A stretch of DNA of 39,696 nt from JAPLXD01 sp043802865. Lineage in GTDB: Bacteria > Patescibacteriota > Minisyncoccia > Moranbacterales > UBA11712. The stretch's first letter is position 1, and each line of letters begins with the position of its first letter. The position numbers were made by a program, and so were the translations under genes. Shown in pieces: positions 32,647 to 39,696 of the stretch. The notes below the pieces were generated by a model. The model was not told where the DNA came from and did not search any database. It saw nothing but the letters and a program-made list of their open reading frames with translations. The stretch spans positions 1 through 39,696 of the forward strand of contig JAZDKQ010000042.1 of assembly GCA_043802865.1 (NCBI GenBank). Direction: 5' to 3'.

Positions 32647-34641
32647 ATGAACATTGAACTTTATCCCATTGCCGCATCACTAATTGCCATTGCTTTCGCG
32701 ATTTTTTTGAGTTGGAAAGTGAATAGTTTTCCCGAAGGAGAAGGAAAAATGGTCGAAATAGCCAACGCCATAAAGGAAGGTGCCAGAGCTTTTCTCAATC
32801 GCCAATATGAGACAGTTACCTACGTGGCAATCGTTGTTGCTTTGGTGCTTTATTTTTTCCTCGGCCTAAGCACTGCCGTCGGATTTTTGATCGGCGCAAT
32901 TGCTTCGGCTTTGGCCGGATACATCGGAATGCATGTCGCCGTGAGAGCCAATGTCCGGACCGCCGAAGGAGCCAAAAAAAGTCTTCGCAATGCTCTTGAT
33001 ATCGCCTTCAAGGGAGGCGCTGTCACCGGTCTTCTTGTGATTGGCCTCGGACTTCTCGTTGTTTCCGTTTTTTATCTCGTAACCAAAGACGTGAGAGCGC
33101 TTATTGGCGTGGGATTCGGAGGAAGCCTCATCAGCATCTTTGCGCGGCTCGGTGGAGGAATTTTCACCAAAGCGGCCGATGTTGGAGCGGATCTCGTGGG
33201 AAAAATAGAAGTTGGAATCCCTGAAGATGACCCTCGCAATCCGGCTGTGATTGCTGACAATGTCGGGGACAATGTCGGGGACTGCGCCGGAATGGCGGCT
33301 GATCTTTTTGAAACATATGCCGTCACGGCGATTGCTGCTATGATCTTGGGATCACTCACTTTCGTCAATTTTCCCAATGCAATTTTTTATCCGCTTATGA
33401 TCGGGGCAGTTTCAATCATCGCTTCTATCATCGGAATTTATTTTGTCCGCTTGGGTTCCAAAAAGAATATCATGGGAGCGCTGTACAAAGGGCTTATTGC
33501 TTCTTCGGTTATTGCTCTTTTGGCTTTTTATCCGCTGACCAAAAGTTTGATGGCTGAAAATGGGCTTTATAGCCTCACAAATTTATACTTAGCCTCGGTG
33601 ATTGGAATTTTGGTGACAGCCGGAATGGTGATTATCACTGAATACTATACTTCCAGCAAATATCGGCCGGTGAAAGAAATTGCCAAAGCCTCAAAGACCG
33701 GGCATGGAACCAATATTATCATGGGCCTAGCTATGAGTATGGAATCAACAACCGCTCCGGTGATTCTCATTGTCGCCGGAATTTTGGGATCGTTTTGGCT
33801 GGCCGGCCTCTATGGCGTGGCGGTCGCTGTGATGAGTATGCTTTCTATGACCGGCATCATCGTCGCCATTGATTCGTTCGGGCCAATCACCGACAACGCC
33901 GGCGGAATCGCGGAAATGTCCGGGATGGACAGCGACGTTCGAAAAGTGACCGACGCGCTCGATGCGGTCGGGAATACCACTAAAGCTATCACGAAAGGGT
34001 ATGCTATTGCTTCCGCGGCACTGGCCGCTGTGGTGCTTTTCGCTTCTTATGTCCAGGAGCTTTCTGAAAAGGGCGGAAAAGATATCCTCTTTCAGCTTGA
34101 TGATGTTCACGTCTTGGCTGGCCTTTTTATCGGCGGACTTATTCCTTATCTTTTTGGGTCAATTTGCATGCGGGCTGTTTCAAAAGCGGCCGGGGCCGTG
34201 GTTGAAGAAGTTCGAAGGCAATTCCGCGAGATAAAAGGACTTCTTGAAGGAACAGCCAGGCCTGATTATGCGACGAGTGTTGATATTGTGACGAAAGCGG
34301 CCATAAAAGAAATGATTATTCCGGCTTTCCTTCCGGTTGCCGCTCCGATCTTAGTCGGCTTTCTTCTCGGTCCTGAAGCGCTGGGCGGACTCTTGGTTGG
34401 CTGTATCATCACCGGAATTTTCTTGGCAATATCCATGACCTCGGGTGGTGGGGCTTGGGACAACGCCAAAAAATACATCGAGGATGGCCACTACGGCGGA
34501 AAAGGCTCTCTTGCGCACCAGGCGGCTGTTACAGGTGACACGGTCGGTGATCCGTACAAAGACACTGCTGGCCCAGCTATCAACCCAATGATAAAAATCA
34601 TGAATATCGTGGCACTTCTTATTGCCGGGTTTATAATCTAA
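32647..34641 (+). CDS. hppA: Membrane-bound proton-pumping pyrophosphatase
   Basis: Couples PPi hydrolysis to ion export (664 aa, about 16 transmembrane helices). Catalytic loops: GGGIFTKAADVGADLVGKIE, DDPRNPAVIADNVGDNVGD (about 195-213), ITDNAGGIAEMSG and GGAWDNAKKYIEDG near the C-terminus. The diagnostic segment GNTTKAITKGYAI (about 441-453) has Lys where K+-dependent enzymes have Ala, so this is predicted to be a K+-independent H+-PPase. It would save or store energy from biosynthetic PPi. 64 bp after nusA, separated by a repeat. tig follows after 5 bp. Confidence 0.97.
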   Translation: MNIELYPIAASLIAIAFAIFLSWKVNSFPEGEGKMVEIANAIKEGARAFLNRQYETVTYVAIVVALVLYFFLGLSTAVGFLIGAIASALAGYIGMHVAVRANVRTAEGAKKSLRNALDIAFKGGAVTGLLVIGLGLLVVSVFYLVTKDVRALIGVGFGGSLISIFARLGGGIFTKAADVGADLVGKIEVGIPEDDPRNPAVIADNVGDNVGDCAGMAADLFETYAVTAIAAMILGSLTFVNFPNAIFYPLMIGAVSIIASIIGIYFVRLGSKKNIMGALYKGLIASSVIALLAFYPLTKSLMAENGLYSLTNLYLASVIGILVTAGMVIITEYYTSSKYRPVKEIAKASKTGHGTNIIMGLAMSMESTTAPVILIVAGILGSFWLAGLYGVAVAVMSMLSMTGIIVAIDSFGPITDNAGGIAEMSGMDSDVRKVTDALDAVGNTTKAITKGYAIASAALAAVVLFASYVQELSEKGGKDILFQLDDVHVLAGLFIGGLIPYLFGSICMRAVSKAAGAVVEEVRRQFREIKGLLEGTARPDYATSVDIVTKAAIKEMIIPAFLPVAAPILVGFLLGPEALGGLLVGCIITGIFLAISMTSGGGAWDNAKKYIEDGHYGGKGSLAHQAAVTGDTVGDPYKDTAGPAINPMIKIMNIVALLIAGFII

Positions 34642-34646
34642 TTGAT

Positions 34647-35921
34647 ATGGAAATCAAAAAATTGCCCAAATCTCAAGTGGAAATTGAAATTTCGGTTCCG
34701 GCCGCGGAATTTGAAAAATTTGTCGACTCGGCGGCTGAAGAATTTTCCAAAGACCTCAAGATCGACGGATTCCGTCCCGGAAAAGCGCCGCGATCAGTCG
34801 TGGAACAAAAAGTCGGCGCGGAAAAAGTTTTGGCGCACGGCGCGGAAAAAGCCATCAAAAAAACCTATGTCGACGCAATCGTCAAAAACAAGATCGAAGC
34901 TATCGGCGAGCCAAAGATCACGATCACCAAGATCGCGAAAGGAAATAACCTTGAATACAAAGCCGTCGCAGCGGTGATGCCGGCAGTTGCGCTTTCCAAC
35001 TATCGAAAAGACGCGAAGTCCGTCAAAAAATCCGAACCCGAAAAGGTGACCGATGAACAAACTCAGAAAGAACTCAACAGCCTTCGGAAAAGCCGGGCGA
35101 AAATCATCACTGTTTCACGCGAAGCAAAGAAAGGCGATCGAGTGGAGATTGATTTTGAAGTTTTCGTTGATGGAAAGCTGATCGAAGGCGGAGTTGCCAA
35201 GAATCATCCGCTCAACATCGGAGAAAACTATTTCATCCCGGGCTTCGAAGACCATCTCGTCGGCATGAAAGAAAAAGATGAAAAAGAATTTGATCTTGAT
35301 TTCCCGAAAGAATATCATCAAAAAAGCTTAGCCGGAAAACCCGCCCGCTTCAAAGTGAAAATGAATCTGGTGCAAGAAAAAGAACTGCCGGAACTGAATG
35401 ATGAATTCGCCAAAAGCATGGAAAATTTCGAAAATCTTGAAGCTCTCAAAAAAAGTATCTCCGAGGGGATCGAGATGGAGCACAAAAAAAAGAATGAAGA
35501 ACAATGGCGCACGGCTACGATTGAAAAAATCGCCGCTGAAAGCCAAATTGATCTCCCTGATATCCTCATCGAGCAGGAAACCGACAAAATGATGGCGGAG
35601 CTCGAACAAAATATCTCCGGAATGGGACTCGCGCTTGATACATATCTCGAAAATATCAAAAAATCCAAGAGCGATCTCACAAAAGGCTGGCAAGAAACAG
35701 CCGAAAAGCGAGTACGAGCGGCGCTTGTTCTCAAAGAAATAGCCGCATCCGAGGAAATTTCAGTTCCGGCCGAGGAAATTGAAGAAAAAATGAACAAGGT
35801 TATGGCGTACTACAAGAGTATGCCGGATATGGAAAAAAATATTGATATGGAAAGGTTGTCTAATTATACAAAAGGAGTCCTGACAAATGAAAAAGTGTTC
35901 AAGTTGTTGGAAAGTTTATAA
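34647..35921 (+). CDS. tig: Trigger factor
   Basis: Ribosome-bound chaperone (424 aa). The ribosome-docking signature is GFRPGKAP (42-49). The PPIase (FKBP-like) domain spans about 150-240 (GDRVEIDFEVFVDGKLIEGG, FIPGFEDHLVGMKEKDEKEFDLDFP). The helical C-terminal domain follows (ELPELNDEFAKSMENFENLEALKKSI). Complete. It starts 5 bp after hppA, with no SD, and precedes clpP by 15 bp, the usual chaperone-protease pairing, though clpX is not adjacent here. A parS-like 14/16 match lies inside at 35111. Confidence 0.96.
   Translation: MEIKKLPKSQVEIEISVPAAEFEKFVDSAAEEFSKDLKIDGFRPGKAPRSVVEQKVGAEKVLAHGAEKAIKKTYVDAIVKNKIEAIGEPKITITKIAKGNNLEYKAVAAVMPAVALSNYRKDAKSVKKSEPEKVTDEQTQKELNSLRKSRAKIITVSREAKKGDRVEIDFEVFVDGKLIEGGVAKNHPLNIGENYFIPGFEDHLVGMKEKDEKEFDLDFPKEYHQKSLAGKPARFKVKMNLVQEKELPELNDEFAKSMENFENLEALKKSISEGIEMEHKKKNEEQWRTATIEKIAAESQIDLPDILIEQETDKMMAELEQNISGMGLALDTYLENIKKSKSDLTKGWQETAEKRVRAALVLKEIAASEEISVPAEEIEEKMNKVMAYYKSMPDMEKNIDMERLSNYTKGVLTNEKVFKLLESL
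35111..35126. other. parS-like 16-mer (14/16) inside tig
   Basis: TGTTTCACGCGAAGCA differs from the parS consensus at positions 10 and 14. The codons (VSREAK) are plausible protein sequence, so this may be chance. Confidence 0.25.
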
Positions 35922-35936
35922 TTAAAATAAATAATT

Positions 35937-36524
35937 ATGACAACAAACCAATTTCTCATTCCCACCGTCATTGAAAAAACCGCTTATGGCGAGCGAGCGT
36001 ATGATATTTATTCAAGACTCTTGAAGGAGAGAATCATCTTTCTTGGCGGTCCAATTGATGACCATATGGCAAGCGCCATCATCGCCCAACTTCTTTTTCT
36101 CGACAGCCAAGACAGCAAGGCGGATATCCTGATCTATATCAACTCTCCGGGCGGATCCGTCAGTTCGGCGCTCGCGATATATGATACGATGCAGTACGCG
36201 AAAGCCGATGTCTCGACGATTTGCGTGGGACTCGCCGCGTCAGCCGGAGCTTTGCTCCTCGCCGCCGGAAAAAAAGGGAAAAGATTTTGCCTTCCCAACA
36301 GCGAAGTGCTGATCCATCAGGTGATGGGCGGAGCCTCGGGACAAGCGACGGACGTCGCAATCCACGCCAAGCATATTGTGAAAATGAAGGAAAAGCTCAA
36401 TGAAATTTTGGCCAAGCACACCGGACAAAAGATCAAAAAAGTGCAAGAAGACACCGAGCGCGACTACTTCATGAGCGCGCAGGAAGCAAAGGATTATGGA
36501 ATTGTGGATAAGATTATAAAATAA
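35937..36524 (+). CDS. clpP: ATP-dependent Clp protease proteolytic subunit
   Basis: Serine peptidase ring subunit (195 aa, normal length). Catalytic triad: Ser 102 in GLAASAGALLLAAG, His 127 in PNSEVLIHQVMGG, and Asp 176 in TERDYFMS. INSPGGSV (68-75) builds the oxyanion site. The residue after the catalytic Ser is Ala rather than the common Met, a minor change. It degrades unfolded proteins with a Clp ATPase encoded elsewhere. Last gene of the nusA-hppA-tig-clpP block; followed by a strong bidirectional terminator. Confidence 0.97.
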   Translation: MTTNQFLIPTVIEKTAYGERAYDIYSRLLKERIIFLGGPIDDHMASAIIAQLLFLDSQDSKADILIYINSPGGSVSSALAIYDTMQYAKADVSTICVGLAASAGALLLAAGKKGKRFCLPNSEVLIHQVMGGASGQATDVAIHAKHIVKMKEKLNEILAKHTGQKIKKVQEDTERDYFMSAQEAKDYGIVDKIIK

Positions 36525-36535
36525 ATTTCTCATGC

Positions 36536-36566
36536 AAAAACCCCGCCTTACAAGAGACGGGGTTTT
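36536..36566. terminator. Bidirectional terminator between clpP and the 3D gene
   Basis: AAAACCCCG (36537-36545) pairs with CGGGGTTTT (36558-36566), with A/T runs on both sides. It serves converging clpP (plus) and the 3D-domain gene (minus). Confidence 0.85.
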
Positions 36567-36579
36567 CTAATATTTATTT

Positions 36580-37101
36580 TTATTCAACCACCATCGCTAT
36601 GAGATTTCTGCGTCCGAAAGCGAAGGCTTCCGCCTTGGTCGGCATATAGATGTCAAAGTGGTTGGCTTTGATCGCACCGCCGCGGTCTTCACAGACATAG
36701 GTTCCCATTCCGTCGATTTCTATTTTCGTTCCCATCCGGTATTGCTTGGGACAAGCGAGCGTATGGTTCGCTTGAACCTTCGCGCCGCTGGCTGTGATTC
36801 CGTCGGACTTTCCGCATTCGTCGGCCGCCGCGGTATAAGCCGAGGCATTCACAACGAAGCTTCCTCTTGGCAATATGAAGTTTCCAGAGAGCAGCTTGTT
36901 TTTGTACATTTTTGAATATTGCACATTGCCAACTTTCGGGGCATAGAGAGCGACAAGAAAGTTGTCACTGAAAGTATTTGTCTTTTTTGTTTCCAATATT
37001 TGTTTGCTATTTTGGTTTGGGTCGGCATTCGCTCCGGCAGCCGTCACGGGAATGGCCAGAGCAACAATCAGAGCAAGAATCAGCGAGGCCAAAATACGCA
37101 T
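36580..37101 (-). CDS. Secreted 3D-domain protein (murein hydrolase-like)
   Basis: 173 aa with an N-terminal signal peptide (about 1-22, ILASLILALIVALAIPVTAAG). The C-terminal 3D domain reads VNASAYTAAADECGKSDG, ASGAKVQANHTLACP, MGTKIEIDG, VCEDRGGAIKANHFDIYM. Three Asp (Asp in VCEDRGG, in HFDIYM, and one in the first segment) form the double-psi-beta-barrel active site known from MltA-like lytic transglycosylases and YocH/Rpf-type proteins. Two or more cysteines may pair outside the cell. Likely a peptidoglycan remodelling enzyme. Promoter at 37177-37205, with a structured leader of about 70 nt. Confidence 0.88.
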   Translation of the reverse strand: MRILASLILALIVALAIPVTAAGANADPNQNSKQILETKKTNTFSDNFLVALYAPKVGNVQYSKMYKNKLLSGNFILPRGSFVVNASAYTAAADECGKSDGITASGAKVQANHTLACPKQYRMGTKIEIDGMGTYVCEDRGGAIKANHFDIYMPTKAEAFAFGRRNLIAMVVE

Positions 37102-37125
37102 TGTATTGGATAAATTGTTAATGCC

Positions 37126-37168
37126 AGGTCTTTACTTCGGGCAATCAAAAAAGCCCTTTTCAGGACCT
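37126..37168 (-). promoter_or_regulatory. Nested hairpin in the leader of the 3D-domain gene
   Basis: Minus strand AGGTC (37164-37168) pairs with GACCT (37126-37130) around an inner GGGC/GCCC pair (37153-37156, 37139-37142) capped by a T-rich loop. It fills most of the 5' leader. It does not match a riboswitch class I can name. Confidence 0.4.
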
Positions 37169-37176
37169 AACGAACC

Positions 37177-37205
37177 AGTGTAGCACTTTTTTGCGAGAAA
37201 GTCAA
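37177..37205 (-). promoter_or_regulatory. Promoter of the 3D-domain gene
   Basis: Minus strand: -35 TTGACT (37200-37205), 17-nt spacer, -10 TACACT (37177-37182) with TGC extension. A half parS-like CACGTGAAACA (37209-37219) lies just upstream. Confidence 0.65.
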
Positions 37206-37304
37206 GGGCACGTGAAACAACCAATTTTTCTGTGAAACAATGGCTTTGGGGCGATATTAAATATATTACCCTCCTGCTAGGTGACAATCATCTTTTGGTT
37301 GGGG

Positions 37305-37333
37305 TTGACGATTTGAGGAAATAATTATAAGAT
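37305..37333 (+). promoter_or_regulatory. Promoter of rplS
   Basis: -35 TTGACG (37305-37310) and TAAGAT (37328-37333) at 17-nt spacing. TATAAG at 15 nt is an alternative -10. Predicted leader about 47 nt, without an SD. Confidence 0.5.
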
Positions 37334-37386
37334 GAATTAGCTTTCGAGAAGCCACTTTTTTGTTTTGGAAACAGGCATTGTCGCGG

Positions 37387-37890
37387 ATGAAAACCAATAA
37401 TAAACCTAATATTTCAAACAAAATGGAAAAAGTTCAGAAATTCAACGCAAAGGTTCGCGCGTCCCTGAAGATGCCGGATTTCAACGCGGGAGACATCGTC
37501 AAAGTCCACCGAAAGATCAAGGAAGGGGGAAAAGAAAGAGTCCAGGTGTTCGGGGGAATCGTCGTTTCCGTCAAAGGAAAACAAAGCTCCTCGCCGATGG
37601 CCACCATCCGGAGGGTCTCTCTTGGGACAGGCGTGGAAATAACCATTCCGATCCTTTCGCCGGCTATCGCCAAAATAGAAATCGTGAAGCAAGCCAAAGT
37701 GCGGCGGGCAAAACTATATTATCTCCGTGGAAAGGGAATGCGCATCTCAAAACTGAAAACAAAAGAATTGGAAAAGTTTGTGGTGGAGGAACCTGCCCGA
37801 AATGCTGAGCAAGGCGTTGTAGGCGGAGAGAAACTTGAGCCGAAAACCGAAGAAATTGTTTCTCTGGAAAAAGAGATCAAGGGGAAATAG
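37387..37890 (+). CDS. rplS: 50S ribosomal protein L19
   Basis: Structural protein at the 30S-50S interface (167 aa from this start). Conserved core: PDFNAGDIVKVHRKIKEGGKERVQVFGGIVVS, RRVSLGTGVEITIPILSPAIAKIEIV, KVRRAKLYYLRG. Beyond the normal end (near RISK) an acidic tail of about 40 residues (EEPARNAEQGVVGGEKLEPKTEE) is added. The core begins close to MEKVQKF, so ATG 37423 is an alternative start; the first in-frame ATG is 37387. tRNA-Leu(GAG) starts 5 bp after the stop and is probably cotranscribed. Confidence 0.96.
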   Translation: MKTNNKPNISNKMEKVQKFNAKVRASLKMPDFNAGDIVKVHRKIKEGGKERVQVFGGIVVSVKGKQSSSPMATIRRVSLGTGVEITIPILSPAIAKIEIVKQAKVRRAKLYYLRGKGMRISKLKTKELEKFVVEEPARNAEQGVVGGEKLEPKTEEIVSLEKEIKGK

Positions 37891-37895
37891 ATTCC

Positions 37896-37979
<84 letters not shown>

Positions 37980-37986
37980 CCGGGAC

Positions 37987-38059
37987 GGACGATTAGCTCA
38001 GCTGGTAGAGCGCTTGCTTTACAAGCAAGATGTCGCAGGTTCGAGCCCTGCATCGTCCA
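37987..38059 (+). tRNA. tRNA-Val(TAC)
   Basis: Acceptor GGACGAT/ATCGTCC, anticodon stem CTTGC/GCAAG, loop TTTACAA (anticodon TAC), A73, no encoded CCA. Seven bp after tRNA-Leu(GAG). Confidence 0.96.
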
Positions 38060-38075
38060 CAAGAAATTTAAAAAA

Positions 38076-38447
38076 GCCGGGCTAGCTCAGTGGTAGAGCA
38101 GAGGACTGATTTTCGGTCCATCCCGCAGTAATGTGGGATTAAAAATTGGGTGAATTCGAGGAAACCTAAATCGCTGATGAGGCGATACGGCAATCTCGAG
38201 CCAATCCTCCGCCGGGAGGCTACGGATTGCAAGCAAGCCGATTTTAGAAGGCTTGCCTGCCGTAGCTTTAGCGGAGGCAGGTGTAGAGACTAGCAAGTGA
38301 GTCCCAACAATAATCTTGCACCAGCGCCCAATATCCCAATCCGCCAGCTGGCGGAGGGATAATGAAATAGTCCGATCCTTGAGGAAACTCAAGCCAACGT
38401 CAAGGAAAATCCTTGTGTGCCCAGTTCGATTCTGGGGCCCGGCACCA
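38076..38447 (+). tRNA. tRNA-Phe(GAA) interrupted by a group I intron
   Basis: Exon 1 is 38076-38107 (GCCGGGC acceptor, D-arm, anticodon stem GAGGA, then C32 and U33). Exon 2 is 38405-38447 (GAA anticodon, AA, stem TCCTT, T-arm CCCAGTTCGATTCTGGG, acceptor GCCCGGC, A73, encoded CCA). Joined, they give a 75-nt tRNA with anticodon loop CTGAAAA. It is third in the rplS-tRNA series and would be functional only after splicing. Confidence 0.9.
38108..38404 (+). ncRNA. Group I self-splicing intron (297 nt) in tRNA-Phe
   Basis: P1: exon GGACU (38103-38107) pairs with GGTCC (38115-38119), leaving the U-G wobble at the 5' splice site. The intron ends in G (38404). P2: TCCCGC/GTGGGA (38121-38138). P3: TTGGG (38146-38150) with CCCAA (38303-38307). 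P4: TCGAG/CTCGA. Q-like ACGGCAATCTCGAGCCAA (38187-38204). P7: GACTA (38288-38292) with TAGTC (38368-38372), and S-like AAATAGTCC. P8 is an extended GC hairpin (38332-38361). P9 is CTTGAG-GAAA-CTCAAG (38378-38393). The order and motifs resemble cyanobacterial tRNA-Leu introns (IC3-like). No ORF lies inside. Confidence 0.9.
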
Positions 38448-38452
38448 CGCAA

Positions 38453-38481
38453 TTGAAGCATAGTTGAACCTATGGTATAAT
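38453..38481 (+). promoter_or_regulatory. Promoter of the HTH/LAGLIDADG-like ORF
   Basis: -35 TTGAAG (38453-38458), 17-nt spacer, perfect -10 TATAAT (38476-38481) with TGG extension. Predicted start near 38488, giving a short leader of about 22 nt and no SD. Confidence 0.65.
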
Positions 38482-38509
38482 TAGTCTATATATCGTGGGT
38501 TCAATTTAT

Positions 38510-39193
38510 ATGAGAAAAGATAAATTGCAGGCAATAGACCTGAGAAAACAAGGGCTCAGCTACAATGAGATAAGCGGGAAATTGAAAATTCCCAAGAGCA
38601 CTTTGAGCTGTTGGCTTTCGAATATTGAACTATCTCAAAAAGCAAAAGATAGAATATCAGCAAGGGTTCATAAGGGAAGTATCGCCGGCCTTTTGACGAG
38701 AAACAAAAATCAGACAATTCTGGCTCAAAAAAGAGCGGGTGAAATTCGCAGGCTCGCAAAAATTGAGACATCGGGTTTATTGAAAAACAGACTTTTTTTG
38801 ACCGGCGTCTCTTTATATTGGGCGGAAGGCTACAAGAAAGGCGCACAAGGGAGCAAGTGGAAAGCAGTTGATTTCGCGAATTCTGATCCGGACTTGATAA
38901 AGATAATGATGAAATTTTTCAGAAAAATATGCAAGGTTGAAAACAGCAAGATAAAGATACAGCTCATTGCTCACAAAAATGTGGACATAAAAAAAGCTCT
39001 TCAGTTTTGGTCGAGCTTAACAAAAATCCCGGAAAACCAATTTATCAAAACTTGCTGTTCGGTCAGCATATACAGCAAAGGCAAACGAAACAAAAATAGT
39101 TTGACCCATGGAACGGTTCATATTAGGATAAATGATGTAAGGTTATTTTTCAGAATAATCGGCTGGATTGACGGCTTAAAATTGAAAATATAA
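38510..39193 (+). CDS. HTH protein with degenerate LAGLIDADG-like domain
   Basis: About 227 aa. An N-terminal helix-turn-helix (LRKQGLSYNEISGKLKIPKS, then TLSCWLSNI) is followed by a domain beginning LFLTGVSLYWAEGYKKG and VDFANSDPDLIKIMMKFF. It later reads IQLIAHKNVDIKKALQFW and ends VHIRINDVRLFFRIIGWIDGL. The LxGxxxYWAEG segment and the N-S-D-P-x-L-I pattern resemble LAGLIDADG homing-endonuclease-like domains. Catalytic Asp/Glu beyond this Glu are unclear. It lies just after, not inside, the intron-bearing tRNA-Phe, with its own promoter, and may be a free-standing homing endonuclease or a derived regulator. GTG at 38495 is an alternative start. Confidence 0.65.
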   Translation: MRKDKLQAIDLRKQGLSYNEISGKLKIPKSTLSCWLSNIELSQKAKDRISARVHKGSIAGLLTRNKNQTILAQKRAGEIRRLAKIETSGLLKNRLFLTGVSLYWAEGYKKGAQGSKWKAVDFANSDPDLIKIMMKFFRKICKVENSKIKIQLIAHKNVDIKKALQFWSSLTKIPENQFIKTCCSVSIYSKGKRNKNSLTHGTVHIRINDVRLFFRIIGWIDGLKLKI

Positions 39194-39197
39194 AAAA

Positions 39198-39269
39198 GCG
39201 GGTATCGTATAGCGGCTATTATATTACCTTGCCAAGGTAGAGATACGGGTTCGACTCCCGTTACCCGCT
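39198..39269 (+). tRNA. tRNA-Gly(GCC)
   Basis: Acceptor GCGGGTA/TACCCGC, anticodon stem TTACC/GGTAG, loop TTGCCAA (anticodon GCC), T-arm ACGGGTTCGACTCCCGT, discriminator T, no encoded CCA. Its last 9 nt overlap the 3' end of the opposite-strand pseudouridine synthase gene. Confidence 0.94.
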
Positions 39270-39696
39270 CAAAAAAAATTCTTCCGGAACTTCGCTTTCG
39301 AAAAAATATTTTTCGTTGTTTGGGCCGATGAAGCTGATGGAAGCGGCGTAGAGAAACATTCGGGACGCGGAAATTTTTTTGTATTCTTTGAAAGTATATT
39401 TTTTGTCACCAAAAATCGGATGTCCGATGGAGTGGAGATGAACTCGGATCTGATGCATCCGGCCGGTCTTCGGCGAAACTTCGAGAAGAGAATATTTTTC
39501 AAATTCTTTTTCGACTTTATAATATGTCAGCGAATATCTTTCTTTCCTCACGGATATTTTTCCCCGCACAAGCGCTTGCTTTCGAAAATCTTTTTTTGAC
39601 CGACCCATTTCGCCTTCAATTTTTCCTTCTTTTGTTTTGAGCTTGCCGTGAACCAGCGCCAGATATTTTTTTTCTATTTTTCGGTTTTTGAATAAG
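39261..39696 (-). CDS. RluA-family pseudouridine synthase, 3' part (5' end outside the window)
   Basis: Partial CDS: the frame stays open to the window edge (minus strand ...FKNRKIEKKYLALVHGKL at the edge). The visible part has the family segment TKEGKIEGEMGRSKKDFRKQ, then YSLLEVSPKTGRMHQIRVHLHSIGHPIFGDKKY, typical of RluA/RluD/RluC enzymes. These make pseudouridine in rRNA or tRNA. The catalytic Asp (HRLD motif) would lie beyond the edge and cannot be checked. The stop codon lies inside tRNA-Gly(GCC) on the opposite strand. Confidence 0.9.
   Translation of the reverse strand, partial: LFKNRKIEKKYLALVHGKLKTKEGKIEGEMGRSKKDFRKQALVRGKISVRKERYSLTYYKVEKEFEKYSLLEVSPKTGRMHQIRVHLHSIGHPIFGDKKYTFKEYKKISASRMFLYAASISFIGPNNEKYFFESEVPEEFFLSG

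Noticed and set aside
37102..37170. c-di-AMP (ydaO-type) riboswitch before the 3D gene
   Set aside because: The leader is too short and lacks the conserved junction motifs; only simple nested stems are visible.

Overview
The window is a gene-dense bacterial segment with 31 protein-coding genes, 14 tRNA genes, one IS element and very short intergenic gaps. Small core-protein versions, few Shine-Dalgarno motifs, several putative leaderless starts, a group I intron in a tRNA, and small hypothetical proteins of a type I associate with candidate-phyla-radiation bacteria suggest Patescibacteria (CPR). That placement is inference; no rRNA is present to confirm it.

Layout. 1-7.6 kb: a small hypothetical gene, then rpoC and rpoB on the minus strand with a recognisable promoter 150 bp upstream. 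7.6-11.6 kb: accessory region with a truncated TsaB-like ORF, an unknown ORF, a membrane-anchored muramidase-like protein behind an attenuator-like hairpin, an IS481-like transposon and a kinase-like protein. 11.7-17.4 kb: tRNA-Gly and tRNA-Pro, hup (HU), rny (RNase Y), gpmI, a ZIP metal transporter, a YdjC-type deacetylase, tRNA-Leu and tRNA-Cys. 17.5-21.9 kb: family 4 uracil-DNA glycosylase, nrnA, rbfA, infB and a DUF4446 protein, all minus strand, an information-processing operon. 22-26.6 kb: tRNA-Ser, Val, Ala, Pro, Arg and Ala interleaved with a NUDIX hydrolase, two small CPR-type proteins, a CCA-adding enzyme and ddl. 26.7-31 kb (plus strand): two consecutive O-antigen-ligase-like membrane proteins, the second with a TPR tail. 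31-36.5 kb: nusA, hppA, tig and clpP. 36.6-39.7 kb: a 3D-domain wall protein, rplS, tRNA-Leu, tRNA-Val, a tRNA-Phe split by a 297-nt group I intron, an HTH/LAGLIDADG-like ORF, tRNA-Gly and the 3' part of an RluA-type pseudouridine synthase.

Most striking observations: (1) a perfect 16-bp parS consensus and two near-perfect copies inside the first O-antigen-ligase-like gene, all encoding N-V-S-x-E-T in the same frame; (2) the intact group I intron after U33 of tRNA-Phe(GAA), with an HTH/LAGLIDADG-like ORF directly downstream; (3) complementarity between the hup ribosome-binding region and its 3' UTR, which has a second competing partner; (4) a family of ATACTAGATAC-type repeats in gaps between housekeeping genes; (5) promoters placed so that transcripts of gpmI and the first ligase-like gene would begin at or within a base of the start codon.

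Limits: all names rest on reading motifs by eye. Promoters and RNA structures are pattern calls with no energy calculation or alignment behind them.
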